This document shows, piece after piece, positions 1 to 8,417 of a DNA stretch of 48,769 nucleotides. Source of the DNA: Thermoplasmatales archaeon. Its GTDB lineage: Archaea > Thermoplasmatota > Penumbrarchaeia > Penumbrarchaeales > Penumbrarchaeaceae. How positions within the stretch are numbered: the first letter of the stretch is position 1; the number at the start of each line of letters is the position of its first letter. The DNA is taken from contig JAUVCN010000006.1 in NCBI GenBank assembly GCA_030595715.1, forward strand, positions 1 through 48,769. Direction: 5' to 3'. The notes under the pieces are model-generated. The model was not told the DNA's origin. It did no database searches and saw nothing but the letters and a program-made list of their open reading frames with translations. The position numbers were made by a program, and so were the translations under genes.

Positions 1-270
1 CTCGCCTTCTTTACCGAAATCAACCTTGTCAGACGCAGTCCCTATTCCGAAGTAAGCTGATGAAAGCCGGTCCTCGCCGGATGGAAACTCCAGTTTTGAC
101 CAGGCTGATGCCCCCCCATCATCATCAATTTCAATCGTAAAATTCCCTGCATCGTGGATCCCGGAGGAGCTTCTGACCGGAACACTTCCTCCATCCGTGA
201 TCAATATCGATCCGCTCAACCCGCCGGTCATCAATATGATGGCAACAAGCGCCATGCTTAATCCTCTCAT
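1..270 (-). CDS. Exported protein, N-terminal part only (runs off window edge)
   Basis: Ninety codons are open from the start at 270 to the window edge, so the C-terminal part is missing. The first residues (MRGLSMALVAIILMTGGL) have the hydrophobic stretch of a signal peptide, followed by a polar region rich in D, G and S that resembles the start of the other envelope proteins here. I chose the ATG at 268-270 because a GGAGGGAGTGA ribosome-site match lies just upstream; an in-frame ATG at 298-300 is also possible. It lies about 110 nt downstream of the stop of the giant surface gene on the same strand, so it may be cotranscribed with it. No domain can be recognised from this fragment; function is unknown. 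Confidence 0.75.
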   Translation of the reverse strand, partial: MRGLSMALVAIILMTGGLSGSILITDGGSVPVRSSSGIHDAGNFTIEIDDDGGASAWSKLEFPSGEDRLSSAYFGIGTASDKVDFGKEGE

Positions 271-378
271 TTCACTCCCTCCATTTTCCTTGCCCTTCAT
301 CTTCTCACTGAATGTCCTTGCATCCGAAACGGACCAAACGTAATGAAGGTTCATGTTACATCTTGTCTTTCATCCTTT

Positions 379-3300
379 TCAATCGTCCGTTCTTATCATT
401 ATTTCCCGACCGCATTCGGGGCATTCACCCTCTTTTGCGGCACAGGCTCGATGGAAGTTTGCTCCGCATCTGCATTTGACCTTTCTCGAAGAGGACCTGA
501 GCGGCCTCAGACAGATATCGCATTTTATCCCGCTTCCACCTTCTCTGGACGAATCTTTACCAATAAGAACATTGTCATCATACGATTCTTCATCGTCCCA
601 ATCCATCTCATCATCGTCATCTTCAACATTTCCTTCCTTCCTCTTCCAGATGAAAACGAACGCTCCTATCCCAACGGCTATCAGAACAAGGATGATGAAT
701 ATGATGAACGGTATCAAAGACCCTTTGTTATCTTCTTCTTTGTCTTCAGGTTCCTCGGCAAGTATGACCATCTGATCCTCGAAGAACAGGTCCCCATCGG
801 TGCAGTTCAATGTGATCTGATGAGACCCCTTTTCCAATACGAGATCGATGCTGTCTCCCGTCCCGGCGGCGACCCCATCCAGAAACCATCCGAAAGTGAT
901 GTTGTCCCCGTCCGGGTCCTCCCCGGATGCAGATAACCGGAAGCTCTCCCCCGCAATAACGGAGCCGTTGTTTCCCCCCGATATCGAAGCCGTAGGGGAC
1001 CTTGTCGCTCTTGTGATGCCCTCCACCTGGGATCGATGACCTGCAAGATCGGTAACCCCGACCTTGATGAGAGTGACGGGCCCATATGTCATATTAATGG
1101 AAAGGAGCGGATCCTTGTCGGGCATTTTCGTCAGGAATGGGGATCCCGGCGTACCGATCAATGAAAATGGTCCTCCATCGATCGAAACCTCGACTGAAAG
1201 GATACCTGAATGTTCATCATGATATCTTAGAGGTATCCTGACCGGAACCTCGGAATAGAACGGTTCAAGGTCCATACTGATAATTGGTGGAAGCGGATCG
1301 ATGATGACCTCTCTACTCTCGGAGGTCCTGTCTGCAGGATAGGGGAACGGGTCCTTGAAAAGGACCTTGATATCGAGGATCCCTTCCGATAAGGGGATGG
1401 TAAAAACTGCTCTCACCATCGATGGAACATACAGGTCCGATCCTTCGATAGGGGTGACGTTCATGAGGACCTCCCTGTAGGAAGGCCCCATTGTTACGGG
1501 GGATCCGGTTCCTCTGATCATCTCGAGCTTCAATGTATCCGGATCGATCCCACGGGGATCCGTTATTATCATTTCAAGGGGATCTTCAGGTTTCAATGCT
1601 ATCGGGGTTTCAACGTTCACTCGTGGGTCATCGTTCTCCAGGTCCACTCTCAGCCTCTTTGACCACGGTCCAGCATTCCCTGCCAGATCGGTCGCTCTTG
1701 CAGAAACATATGAAACTGCAGAGTTGATATGATCAGGCAGGGCAACCATCAATGAGCTTGAAGGTCCACCACTCATCCCATCAACGGATCCTGACCAGGA
1801 ATGTTCAAACCCGTCCTCTACCGGTATCTCGCATCGGATATCGAGTTCATCCGGACCTGTTACAGTATCAAGGTAAGATATCAAGACGCTGTTATTTTCA
1901 ATATCGACATCCACGATGGTACATTCGGGGGATGCCAGATCTACAATGAACGTGTAAGGGCCCAGGTATATGGTGTTTCCAGCCACATCCATTCCCGTGA
2001 TCCACCAGGTATAGGTCCCTTCCGATAGCTCCTGACCTATATCAATGTCAACCGCATCTTCAACTTCACCATATCTCATGTTGAATATCCCCGATGGACC
2101 TTCAAGATGGTAATCCATCTCCTTTGGTCCGCTCAGATCATCGGAAATCCTGATGAAAGGAATGGGCAGCGGATCTGCAATTATCGCTCCATCGGCAGGA
2201 TAGAAGGAGGAGATGTAAGGTGAGGTCCCATCCACATTGATCGTGATGGGATCGGATGATCCGATGTTCCCTACCCTGTCCTCGGCAAATATCCTGATGG
2301 TGTGATCCCCCTCGAAAAGGATCAATGGATCGACAGATCGATACAGGTTCGACCCCAACATTTCAACTCCCATTGAGATGTTGTTCGATGAATGGTCGTT
2401 GACAATGCTTAGGAATAGATCATTGGAAAAACCGCTTCCATGATCCACACATCTCAGGGAGATATTGACCGATGTTGTGGTCCAGCCCTCCGGTGTGATC
2501 TCGGAGACGGTCGGGGGAGTCCCATCGATCCCGACCTTGAAGGACCCAGCATGAACGGGTCCGTTCCCAGCTCTGTCGGATGCTCTGACCCAGAAGGTCT
2601 GATTTCCCTCCTGTGCAGGGAGTTCTGCGGTAACATTGAACATACCATTGCCGGAATCCTCCACTCTGGCCGGATACCATTCGGAATACGGCCCGCCAAC
2701 AGGACCTGTTCTACATTCGACCGATCCCGGATCCAATCCTGATGTGTTGTCCCTGTAAACGACGGTAATATTCGGATCGGATAATGGGTACCATGCCTTT
2801 TCAGGTCCTGAAATGAATACCGGAGATGTTCGATCCAGCATGAAGCTCTGTGGAAGCATCCAGGTGGAAAATAATTGTCCTTGATGGGTCTGTATCGTCC
2901 AGTGGTATCTTCCATCGGATATGCTTTCGATCAGGTTGGTCGATGATCCTGTGCATTCGAACTCCTGAACGATATCGTTGATGTCGGATGAGTTCAGAAG
3001 TCTGAATGAATATGACAATCCCACGGGGGAGAAGAAACCGACATCGATACCGGACCAGGAGAACGGCTCCGACAGGTCGGTGATGGTCGTCCCATCTATC
3101 GGGTGCAAGGGAAAAGGACCTGGACGTGGTGAAAGGAACGACCTTGTACTCTCCCTGAAACCGTAGGCGACCCCTCTACCACCCTCTCCTCCTGCGTATT
3201 CAATGGTCCCTCCGACCTCGCCATGTTTCCCGTTCGTGAGGCCACTCGTGATAGATGAACCTGTATTCTCTATTTTTGTCGTGTATGCCGATGACATGAA

Positions 3301-4809
3301 GAAAGGTGCATGGATCATCACTTTGGTATGTCCGGGAGATGCGACCGTATTGACCATTGTTCCATTTGTTCCGGACGACATGTCATTGAACATGGATACA
3401 GCAGGGGCGCCCCCTCCTCCGGAGTATCCTGCTCCCCCTCCACCACCGCCGTCAATACCGAGGTCAAATGATCCTCCCCCGTTTCCGCCAACTCCCATTC
3501 CATAGACCCATCCGCCCCCTCCGCCGATCTTCATTCCTTTGGACCAGATCGATCTTGAAACATTGATGGATACATGATTATTGCCTCCGGATGCGATACG
3601 GTCCTTGATATCTCCACCATCTCCGCCATCGGTCCTGATAAGAGGTGCATATCCTCCATACCCTCCCGCATATCCAGCACCTCCGCCACCTCCCCTGGTA
3701 TTCGTTGCGGAAGATGGCGACCCCTGAGTGACCGAGATGCATGACCCTCCATTTCCGGATATTCCACCGTCGCCACCCACTCCGGCCATATCCCCTCTTT
3801 CGATATGGAGGTCCATGCAGAGCAGTTCGAAAGATGAATCTCCACCGCATCCGACATTTTCACTTACGGTGCCCGGATCATAAGGTGATCCGTTCTTCCA
3901 TCCACCGGATGTGTATCCTCCTGATGTCGTCGGATGGGTGTAGGATATATCACCATTCCATTGGACCCCGCCTCCATTCCCTGCGTCTCCTCCTATTCCC
4001 CCTATCCCGAAGATCGAGGAATCGGTAATATCCAGCAGGGTGCCCGGTAGATGCAGATCGATGGAGGTACCACCACCTGTTCCTACCCGCCCGGAGACAT
4101 TGGCTCCGGTTGTATATCCTCCTGATCTGAAAAAATCATCCAGCGTCATTACCTCGCCATCTGGTGCGTCCCCTCCGTCTCCACCCCATAGTTCGATATG
4201 ACTTTCCATTATATCGACGTCGGGTACCTCTGTCGAGTTCAATTCGAAAGTGCAGTATCCTCCGGAGAACTGGTATCCTCCAATATCCATATCCAATTCA
4301 GCTCCGGCTGATGGTGGTTCCCATCCATTTCCTCCGTCCAGTATAATTGTGCTGTTGATCATCCGGAACTCTGATCCCACATTCAAAGTAAATGTAACAT
4401 TGGCTCCCTGATTCCTTAAGAGAGAGGAACCATCCCATCCGATCAAATTAAGGGAAGAATTGATCATAACGAATCGATCCGGTGTTCCATGAACGGATGG
4501 TATCAGGTTCCCATCGCCTGTGAGGTTCATATCACAATCCTCAAGGTATAAACTTGAACCATCTCCAAGAAAAGCTGTTCGGTACTCAATGGAACCTGAA
4601 AGATGAAGTTCCTCATCCGAGATGAGGATCAGGTCCCCTTTTGTATTCCCTTTAAGCACAGGCCCCGAGAAGGTTGGGTTCCCGAGGATCTCGAGCGTAT
4701 CATCGGGACCTGTGCTCGTTCCGCCCACGCACAGGGTATAGAACAACCCTGAAATAAGCAGGGTTATTGCTACTCCCATACGCGGCAAATCAGTTTTCAA
4801 CGCACTCAT
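379..4809 (-). CDS. Giant surface protein: Gly-rich region, Ig-like modules, one TM span, cytosolic RING-like zinc domain
   Basis: The protein is about 1,476 residues from this start. Seen in order: a signal peptide; a beta-rich, N-x-S/T-rich segment; a very Gly-rich segment (about 345 residues) with GGDGGD-type runs; several Ig-like modules with TPP and DRAGN signatures (for example SDRAGNG and TDLAGNAGP); a PKD-like module with a SGEDPDGDNITFGW core; a single membrane helix (LIPFIIFIILVLIAVGIGAF); an acidic linker; and a C-terminal CxxC-x12-CxC-x4-HxxxC-x6-CxxC zinc-ligand pattern. Topology therefore puts the zinc domain in the cytoplasm. A longer ORF begins at 4824, but TTTATAAA at 4830-4837 is only about 25 nt from the ATG at 4809, which fits a leaderless transcript starting there. 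Likely an adhesin or S-layer-associated protein; the role of the zinc domain is unknown. Confidence 0.9.
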   Translation of the reverse strand: MSALKTDLPRMGVAITLLISGLFYTLCVGGTSTGPDDTLEILGNPTFSGPVLKGNTKGDLILISDEELHLSGSIEYRTAFLGDGSSLYLEDCDMNLTGDGNLIPSVHGTPDRFVMINSSLNLIGWDGSSLLRNQGANVTFTLNVGSEFRMINSTIILDGGNGWEPPSAGAELDMDIGGYQFSGGYCTFELNSTEVPDVDIMESHIELWGGDGGDAPDGEVMTLDDFFRSGGYTTGANVSGRVGTGGGTSIDLHLPGTLLDITDSSIFGIGGIGGDAGNGGGVQWNGDISYTHPTTSGGYTSGGWKNGSPYDPGTVSENVGCGGDSSFELLCMDLHIERGDMAGVGGDGGISGNGGSCISVTQGSPSSATNTRGGGGGAGYAGGYGGYAPLIRTDGGDGGDIKDRIASGGNNHVSINVSRSIWSKGMKIGGGGGWVYGMGVGGNGGGSFDLGIDGGGGGGAGYSGGGGAPAVSMFNDMSSGTNGTMVNTVASPGHTKVMIHAPFFMSSAYTTKIENTGSSITSGLTNGKHGEVGGTIEYAGGEGGRGVAYGFRESTRSFLSPRPGPFPLHPIDGTTITDLSEPFSWSGIDVGFFSPVGLSYSFRLLNSSDINDIVQEFECTGSSTNLIESISDGRYHWTIQTHQGQLFSTWMLPQSFMLDRTSPVFISGPEKAWYPLSDPNITVVYRDNTSGLDPGSVECRTGPVGGPYSEWYPARVEDSGNGMFNVTAELPAQEGNQTFWVRASDRAGNGPVHAGSFKVGIDGTPPTVSEITPEGWTTTSVNISLRCVDHGSGFSNDLFLSIVNDHSSNNISMGVEMLGSNLYRSVDPLILFEGDHTIRIFAEDRVGNIGSSDPITINVDGTSPYISSFYPADGAIIADPLPIPFIRISDDLSGPKEMDYHLEGPSGIFNMRYGEVEDAVDIDIGQELSEGTYTWWITGMDVAGNTIYLGPYTFIVDLASPECTIVDVDIENNSVLISYLDTVTGPDELDIRCEIPVEDGFEHSWSGSVDGMSGGPSSSLMVALPDHINSAVSYVSARATDLAGNAGPWSKRLRVDLENDDPRVNVETPIALKPEDPLEMIITDPRGIDPDTLKLEMIRGTGSPVTMGPSYREVLMNVTPIEGSDLYVPSMVRAVFTIPLSEGILDIKVLFKDPFPYPADRTSESREVIIDPLPPIISMDLEPFYSEVPVRIPLRYHDEHSGILSVEVSIDGGPFSLIGTPGSPFLTKMPDKDPLLSINMTYGPVTLIKVGVTDLAGHRSQVEGITRATRSPTASISGGNNGSVIAGESFRLSASGEDPDGDNITFGWFLDGVAAGTGDSIDLVLEKGSHQITLNCTDGDLFFEDQMVILAEEPEDKEEDNKGSLIPFIIFIILVLIAVGIGAFVFIWKRKEGNVEDDDDEMDWDDEESYDDNVLIGKDSSREGGSGIKCDICLRPLRSSSRKVKCRCGANFHRACAAKEGECPECGREIMIRTDD

Positions 4810-4829
4810 ATCAATGAAATACATTGGAT

Positions 4830-4837
4830 TTTATAAA
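4830..4837 (-). promoter_or_regulatory. TATA box of the giant surface gene (leaderless)
   Basis: TTTATAAA is centred about 25 nt upstream of the ATG at 4809. That is the archaeal TATA-to-start distance, so transcription and translation would begin together and no ribosome site is needed. Confidence 0.55.
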
Positions 4838-4996
4838 CGTTTTCGAGACCTTTCTTGCAATCGAAGAAAATGAAACCTTTCTTCATGAATAATGAGCATA
4901 TCATTGATTTTTCTCCTGGAAGGACCCCCCGATATTCGATCATGTCTCTCCATTTCTACACGTATGCAAACCTGCAGCGTTTGGGGTTTGGGAGAG

Positions 4997-5005
4997 TATA
5001 TAAAA
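4997..5005 (+). promoter_or_regulatory. TATA box of acetyl-CoA synthetase gene
   Basis: TATATAAAA sits about 46 nt before the start codon. Transcription about 25 nt downstream would give a leader of roughly 20 nt carrying the AGGAGGGA ribosome site at 5031-5038. Confidence 0.6.
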
Positions 5006-5046
5006 CACCTCTCCATTGCCCGCCCATGGAAGGAGGGACCTGTTAA

Positions 5047-7107
5047 ATGTCGGACCTTGAACGCTTCTTCAAACCCAGGAACGTGGCAGTGATCGGAGCT
5101 TCCCCGACGAAGGGGAAGATCGGATACAAGACATTCAATAATATGGTGATCGGAGGATTCAAAGGAGGAATGTTCCCGATCAACCTCAAAGGCGAAGATG
5201 TTTGCGGGCAGAAGGGATACAAGAACATCGGCGAGGTCCCTGTGGATGTGGATCTGGCCCTTATCTGCATTCCGGCAAAGTTCGTCAAACAGGAGCTTAT
5301 CGAATGCGGTGAGAAGGGCATTCCCTTTGTAGTGATCATCACATCCGGTTTCAAGGAGATCGGCAATTACGAATTGGAAGAGGAGCTTGTCGAGGTTGCA
5401 AATAAATATAACATCAGGATCCTGGGCCCGAACGTTTTCGGAATGATATATACTCCTGAAAGTCTCAACGCTCAGTTCGGTCCTGAAAAGGTCCTTGCCG
5501 GAAATGTTGCAATAATCACTCAGTCCGGTTCGCTTGGTATAGCTCTGATGGACCGTGTATTCCAGGAAGGGATCGGTGTATCCGCCCTGACATCCGTGGG
5601 AAACAAGGCTGACCTATCTGATGAGGAGATCCTCGATTTCCTCTGTGATGATGAGAATACGAAGATCATTCTGATGTATATCGAGGGCTTGAAAGAAGGA
5701 AGGGACTTCATCCGGAAGGTGAAGAAGATCTCCAAGATCAAACCGGTGATCATACTGAAATCCGGAAGATCGAAGGCTGGTGCGAAGGCCGCCGCCTCCC
5801 ACACAGCTTCCCTGGCTGGTGCCGACAGTCTCTTCGATGCCGCTTTCAAACAGGCTGGCGCCATCAGAGCGCCTACGCTCAGAGAGGCCATCGATTGGAC
5901 AAGGGCCCTGAACGATCTTCCCCTACCCGATAACAACGGACCTGTCCTCGTCATAACGAATGGCGGTGGTTTCGGCATCCTTGCCATCGATGAGGTCGGT
6001 CTGGCGAACCTGCCGATCTATTACAATATCGAATGGATCACCGAGAAACTGGGGCCTCTATTACCACCGTTCGCGTCCCTTTCGAATCCGGTGGATATCA
6101 CGGCTCAGACCTCTCCGGAGAATTATATCAAGTGTCTTGAGAGAGCAATGGAGGAGGACTTGATCGGGTCCGTTATTGGTATTTACGGTGCAACAGCAGG
6201 TGTCGATGTCGAGAAGTTCACGAAAGACCTCATCAAATCAATGAAGGATCCGAAGAAACCCATTGTTCTGTGTTATATCGGAGGCAGGGATGCGGATCAC
6301 CAGATCCGCGAGTTCAACGAGGCAGGATTGCCAGCTTTCTATTTCCCCGAGGAATCCGTTTCAGCTCTCGAGGTCCTGTATCGATACAGGAGGTACAGGG
6401 ATTCCATGGAACTGGAACTCCCCCCACAGGAGAAATGGGATCTGGATATGATCAAGGAACTTGTGGATAAGACAAAGAGGTCCGGATTCCAGTTCATGGA
6501 CCTTGAGACTTCCCTGGAATTTCTCAAGGCAGGTCCGATAGAGCTGTGCAGATATGAAGCTGTCACATCGATCGATGGAGCGGTGAAAGCAGCGAGATCC
6601 ATCGGATTCCCCGTTGTTCTGAAAGGATCTTCCCCGGACCTGATCCACAAGACGGATCGGGGTGGTGTGATCATCGATATCGACAACATCGAGGAACTTG
6701 TTGAAGCCTACGAGAAGCTCGAACTCATGTCGGACAAGGTGATCGTCATGCAGCAGATCTCCGGCCGTGAGATCATCGCAAGTTCCATCAGGGATCCGGT
6801 CTTCGGACCTGCCGTGATGTTCGGAGTTGGTGGTGTGATGGTGGAAGCCATGAACGATGTGACCTTCAGGGTGGCACCGATCTCCAAAAAGGATGCATAC
6901 GAGATGATGGAAGAGATCAGGGGCAAGGCGATCCTCGGAGCATTCAGGGGAAAGAATGAGGCGGACCGCGAAAAGATCGCAAAGGTCCTGAAGGCACTTG
7001 GAGACGTGATGTTGCAGGTTGATGAGATAACCGACATCGAGATCAATCCACTTTTCATATCTGAGAATGGAGCGGTCGCTGTTGACTGCAGAGTAAGGGT
7101 GGAATGA
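5047..7107 (+). CDS. acd: Acetyl-CoA synthetase (ADP-forming), fused alpha-beta subunits
   Basis: The enzyme converts acetyl-CoA (or another acyl-CoA), ADP and phosphate to the acid, CoA and ATP, the usual archaeal route of substrate-level ATP formation in peptide or sugar fermentation; it is cytosolic. The 686-residue length matches the single-chain form. Visible parts are an N-terminal CoA-binding Rossmann domain (VAVIGASPTKGKIGYKTF), two CoA-ligase domains, the conserved SHTASLAG loop with the phosphorylated histidine at about residue 252, and a C-terminal ATP-grasp domain (from about 460) with GFPVVLKGSSPDLIHKTDRG. The start is set by the AGGAGGG site 8-9 nt upstream. It is monocistronic: the next gene belongs to an unrelated toxin-antitoxin module. 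Acyl substrate specificity cannot be read from sequence. Confidence 0.95.
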   Translation: MSDLERFFKPRNVAVIGASPTKGKIGYKTFNNMVIGGFKGGMFPINLKGEDVCGQKGYKNIGEVPVDVDLALICIPAKFVKQELIECGEKGIPFVVIITSGFKEIGNYELEEELVEVANKYNIRILGPNVFGMIYTPESLNAQFGPEKVLAGNVAIITQSGSLGIALMDRVFQEGIGVSALTSVGNKADLSDEEILDFLCDDENTKIILMYIEGLKEGRDFIRKVKKISKIKPVIILKSGRSKAGAKAAASHTASLAGADSLFDAAFKQAGAIRAPTLREAIDWTRALNDLPLPDNNGPVLVITNGGGFGILAIDEVGLANLPIYYNIEWITEKLGPLLPPFASLSNPVDITAQTSPENYIKCLERAMEEDLIGSVIGIYGATAGVDVEKFTKDLIKSMKDPKKPIVLCYIGGRDADHQIREFNEAGLPAFYFPEESVSALEVLYRYRRYRDSMELELPPQEKWDLDMIKELVDKTKRSGFQFMDLETSLEFLKAGPIELCRYEAVTSIDGAVKAARSIGFPVVLKGSSPDLIHKTDRGGVIIDIDNIEELVEAYEKLELMSDKVIVMQQISGREIIASSIRDPVFGPAVMFGVGGVMVEAMNDVTFRVAPISKKDAYEMMEEIRGKAILGAFRGKNEADREKIAKVLKALGDVMLQVDEITDIEINPLFISENGAVAVDCRVRVE

Positions 7108-7118
7108 CACTTAAGACA

Positions 7119-7136
7119 TGTATCATTTACGATACA
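7119..7136. promoter_or_regulatory. Operator candidate, copy 1 (TGTATC-N6-GATACA)
   Basis: TGTATCATTTACGATACA has perfect 6-bp inverted arms. A second copy with identical arms lies 44 bp downstream (centre to centre), about four helical turns, flanking the expected start region of the HTH-MNT gene. Binding by the gene's own HTH domain is an inference. Confidence 0.6.
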
Positions 7137-7150
7137 ATCATGCATGAGAT

Positions 7151-7735
7151 ATGATATATGTTTGTATCATGTACGATACAAGATTATCATCCCTTTTCGG
7201 CCTGGAGCTAAGGGCATTGTACCATTTTCTATACCATGAAGACGAGTGGATATGCCTAAGTGATATCTCAACGGACCTTAAAGCCAACAAGATGACGATG
7301 ACAAGATCCCTGGAGAAATTAAGGAAAAATGGGATCATAAATGAGAGAGATGACGGATACCGCAGGTTTTTCAAATTGAAGGACCACTATTCGATCCCAA
7401 CAATAAAGACCTTGATGAATGTTGATTCTGAGATCATCAAAGGTCTTATCAGATCATTTAAAGGATCTGCAAACGTAATCCTTCTTTTCGGAAGCAGGGC
7501 CGAAGGATCCAATCGATCCGATTCTGATTGGGATATATTGGTAGTCTCTGATAGTATGGACCCGATCGAAATGAACAAGACATCAAATAGACTCGAGAAA
7601 AGATTCGGCCAGGATTTGAACCTCCATTTATATACCGAGGCACAGATCGATCATATGAGGAATGAGTGCACTCCATTCTACATGGAGGTTATCAGAAAGA
7701 AGGTCCCTCTGGTCGGCAACATCGATGACATATGA
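7151..7735 (+). CDS. HTH-MNT protein: winged-helix DNA-binding domain fused to minimal nucleotidyltransferase (antitoxin type)
   Basis: The protein has 194 residues. Residues about 10-75 form a MarR/ArsR-like winged helix (LSDISTDLKANKMTMTRSL as the helix-turn-helix and a basic wing ERDDGYRRFFK). Residues about 100-185 are a MNT nucleotidyltransferase with the core GSRAEGSNRSDSDWD, which keeps the GS and paired Asp metal ligands of the pol-beta superfamily. MNT proteins of this type usually neutralise a neighbouring HEPN RNase, in known cases by AMPylating it. The next gene is a HEPN gene overlapping by 11 nt, which fits that pairing. The ATG at 7151 could be replaced by the one at 7169 (MYDTRLSS). 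Two matched palindromes at the promoter suggest autoregulation. Confidence 0.85.
   Translation: MIYVCIMYDTRLSSLFGLELRALYHFLYHEDEWICLSDISTDLKANKMTMTRSLEKLRKNGIINERDDGYRRFFKLKDHYSIPTIKTLMNVDSEIIKGLIRSFKGSANVILLFGSRAEGSNRSDSDWDILVVSDSMDPIEMNKTSNRLEKRFGQDLNLHLYTEAQIDHMRNECTPFYMEVIRKKVPLVGNIDDI
7163..7180. promoter_or_regulatory. Operator candidate, copy 2 (TGTATC-N6-GATACA)
   Basis: TGTATCATGTACGATACA differs from copy 1 at one central base. It overlaps the first codons of the HTH-MNT gene, so occupancy would block transcription start or elongation. Confidence 0.6.
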
Positions 7736-8147
7736 AAAATGCATGAAAAGTGGGAAGTTGAAGAAAAGGAAGATCGAGGGTGATGTTGTTTCAAGGACCC
7801 TGAAAATGGCCGAGGAGGATATGGATTCGGCTAAAGGATCCCTTATTCAATCCAACTGGGCCTGGTCAATGGTGCAATCGTATTCCTGTATGCTCAATTG
7901 TGCCAGGTCGATCCTATTCTCGGATGGTTATATTGAGAGAAGTCATTAATGTGTTGTGGAATATCTCAGATATCACTACTATGATGGTCTGGAAGACCAT
8001 ATAGGGAGATTCGATCTGATGAGGAAGGAGAGACATCGGATCCTTTATGATCCCAGGGAATCTGTGAACAAGGGATCTGCTGAACAGAGGTCAATATGGG
8101 CGGAGGAATTCTTGCAAAAGACCTTCCTTCTTCTGGATGAACAGTGA
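7725..8147 (+). pseudogene. HEPN-domain (UPF0332-like) toxin gene interrupted by an in-frame TAA
   Basis: The reading frame starts at an ATG overlapping the MNT stop and encodes a helical HEPN-type protein (AEEDMDSAKGSLIQSNWAWS, then MVQSYSCMLNCARSILFSDG). It is cut by TAA at 7947-7949 directly after the residues YIERSH, and continues in the same frame with CVVEYLRYHYYDGLEDHIGRF and the C-terminal conserved part (RKERHRILYDPRES). In intact relatives of this family, as I recall them, the segment reads approximately ER-S-H-x-C-L-x-E without a break, so one codon has become a stop. The total of 140 sense-plus-stop codons matches a full-length HEPN protein. A GTG at 7956 could allow a separate C-terminal fragment. 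Either the toxin is dead, the two halves associate, or the base is a sequencing error. Confidence 0.7.
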
Positions 8148-8230
8148 GGCCTTATTACATAAATGGAGGTAAGTCACCCTACCGGTTCAAGTAAGAATGG
8201 TATCCTATCAATGTCTCCATCGATATCTTT

Positions 8231-8386
8231 TCAATTATGGCTCTTGATCACCAATCTATCCATTGTGCCATCAAGGTCATATTCAATATTCGACCCATCG
8301 GGCCATGTGAACGATTCAGCAAGTAGGTTCTTATCACTATTCGAGCTTATGATATCCAGATCGGTTGTGGAACCCTCATCCTCCAT
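8231..8386 (-). CDS. Short ORF or decayed gene remnant between the two toxin-antitoxin modules
   Basis: On the minus strand an ATG at 8386 opens 51 codons (MEDEGSTTDLDIISSNSDKN...) ending at TGA 8231-8233. Coding-like composition continues in frame both before the ATG (KSFQQDLSFHI) and after the stop (KDIDGDIDRIPFLLEPVG). The D- and S-rich, beta-like composition resembles the local surface proteins. No ribosome site is evident. It may be a remnant of a longer gene; it is reported with low confidence because its length is easily reached by chance. Confidence 0.25.
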   Translation of the reverse strand: MEDEGSTTDLDIISSNSDKNLLAESFTWPDGSNIEYDLDGTMDRLVIKSHN

Positions 8387-8417
8387 GATATGGAATGACA
8401 GGTCCTGTTGAAAAGAT

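Noticed and set aside
271-378. Possible gene in the spacer between the two first minus-strand genes
   Set aside because: Too short and no frame with a ribosome site; it is probably leader sequence.
6361-7110. Minus-strand open frame of 249 codons
   Set aside because: It is antisense to the ATP-grasp part of the acetyl-CoA synthetase, with many His and Asp from reversed codons, and has no ribosome site.
8163-8411. Plus-strand 82-residue frame between the toxin-antitoxin modules
   Set aside because: Serine-rich antisense type; the minus strand in the same region shows better coding character.
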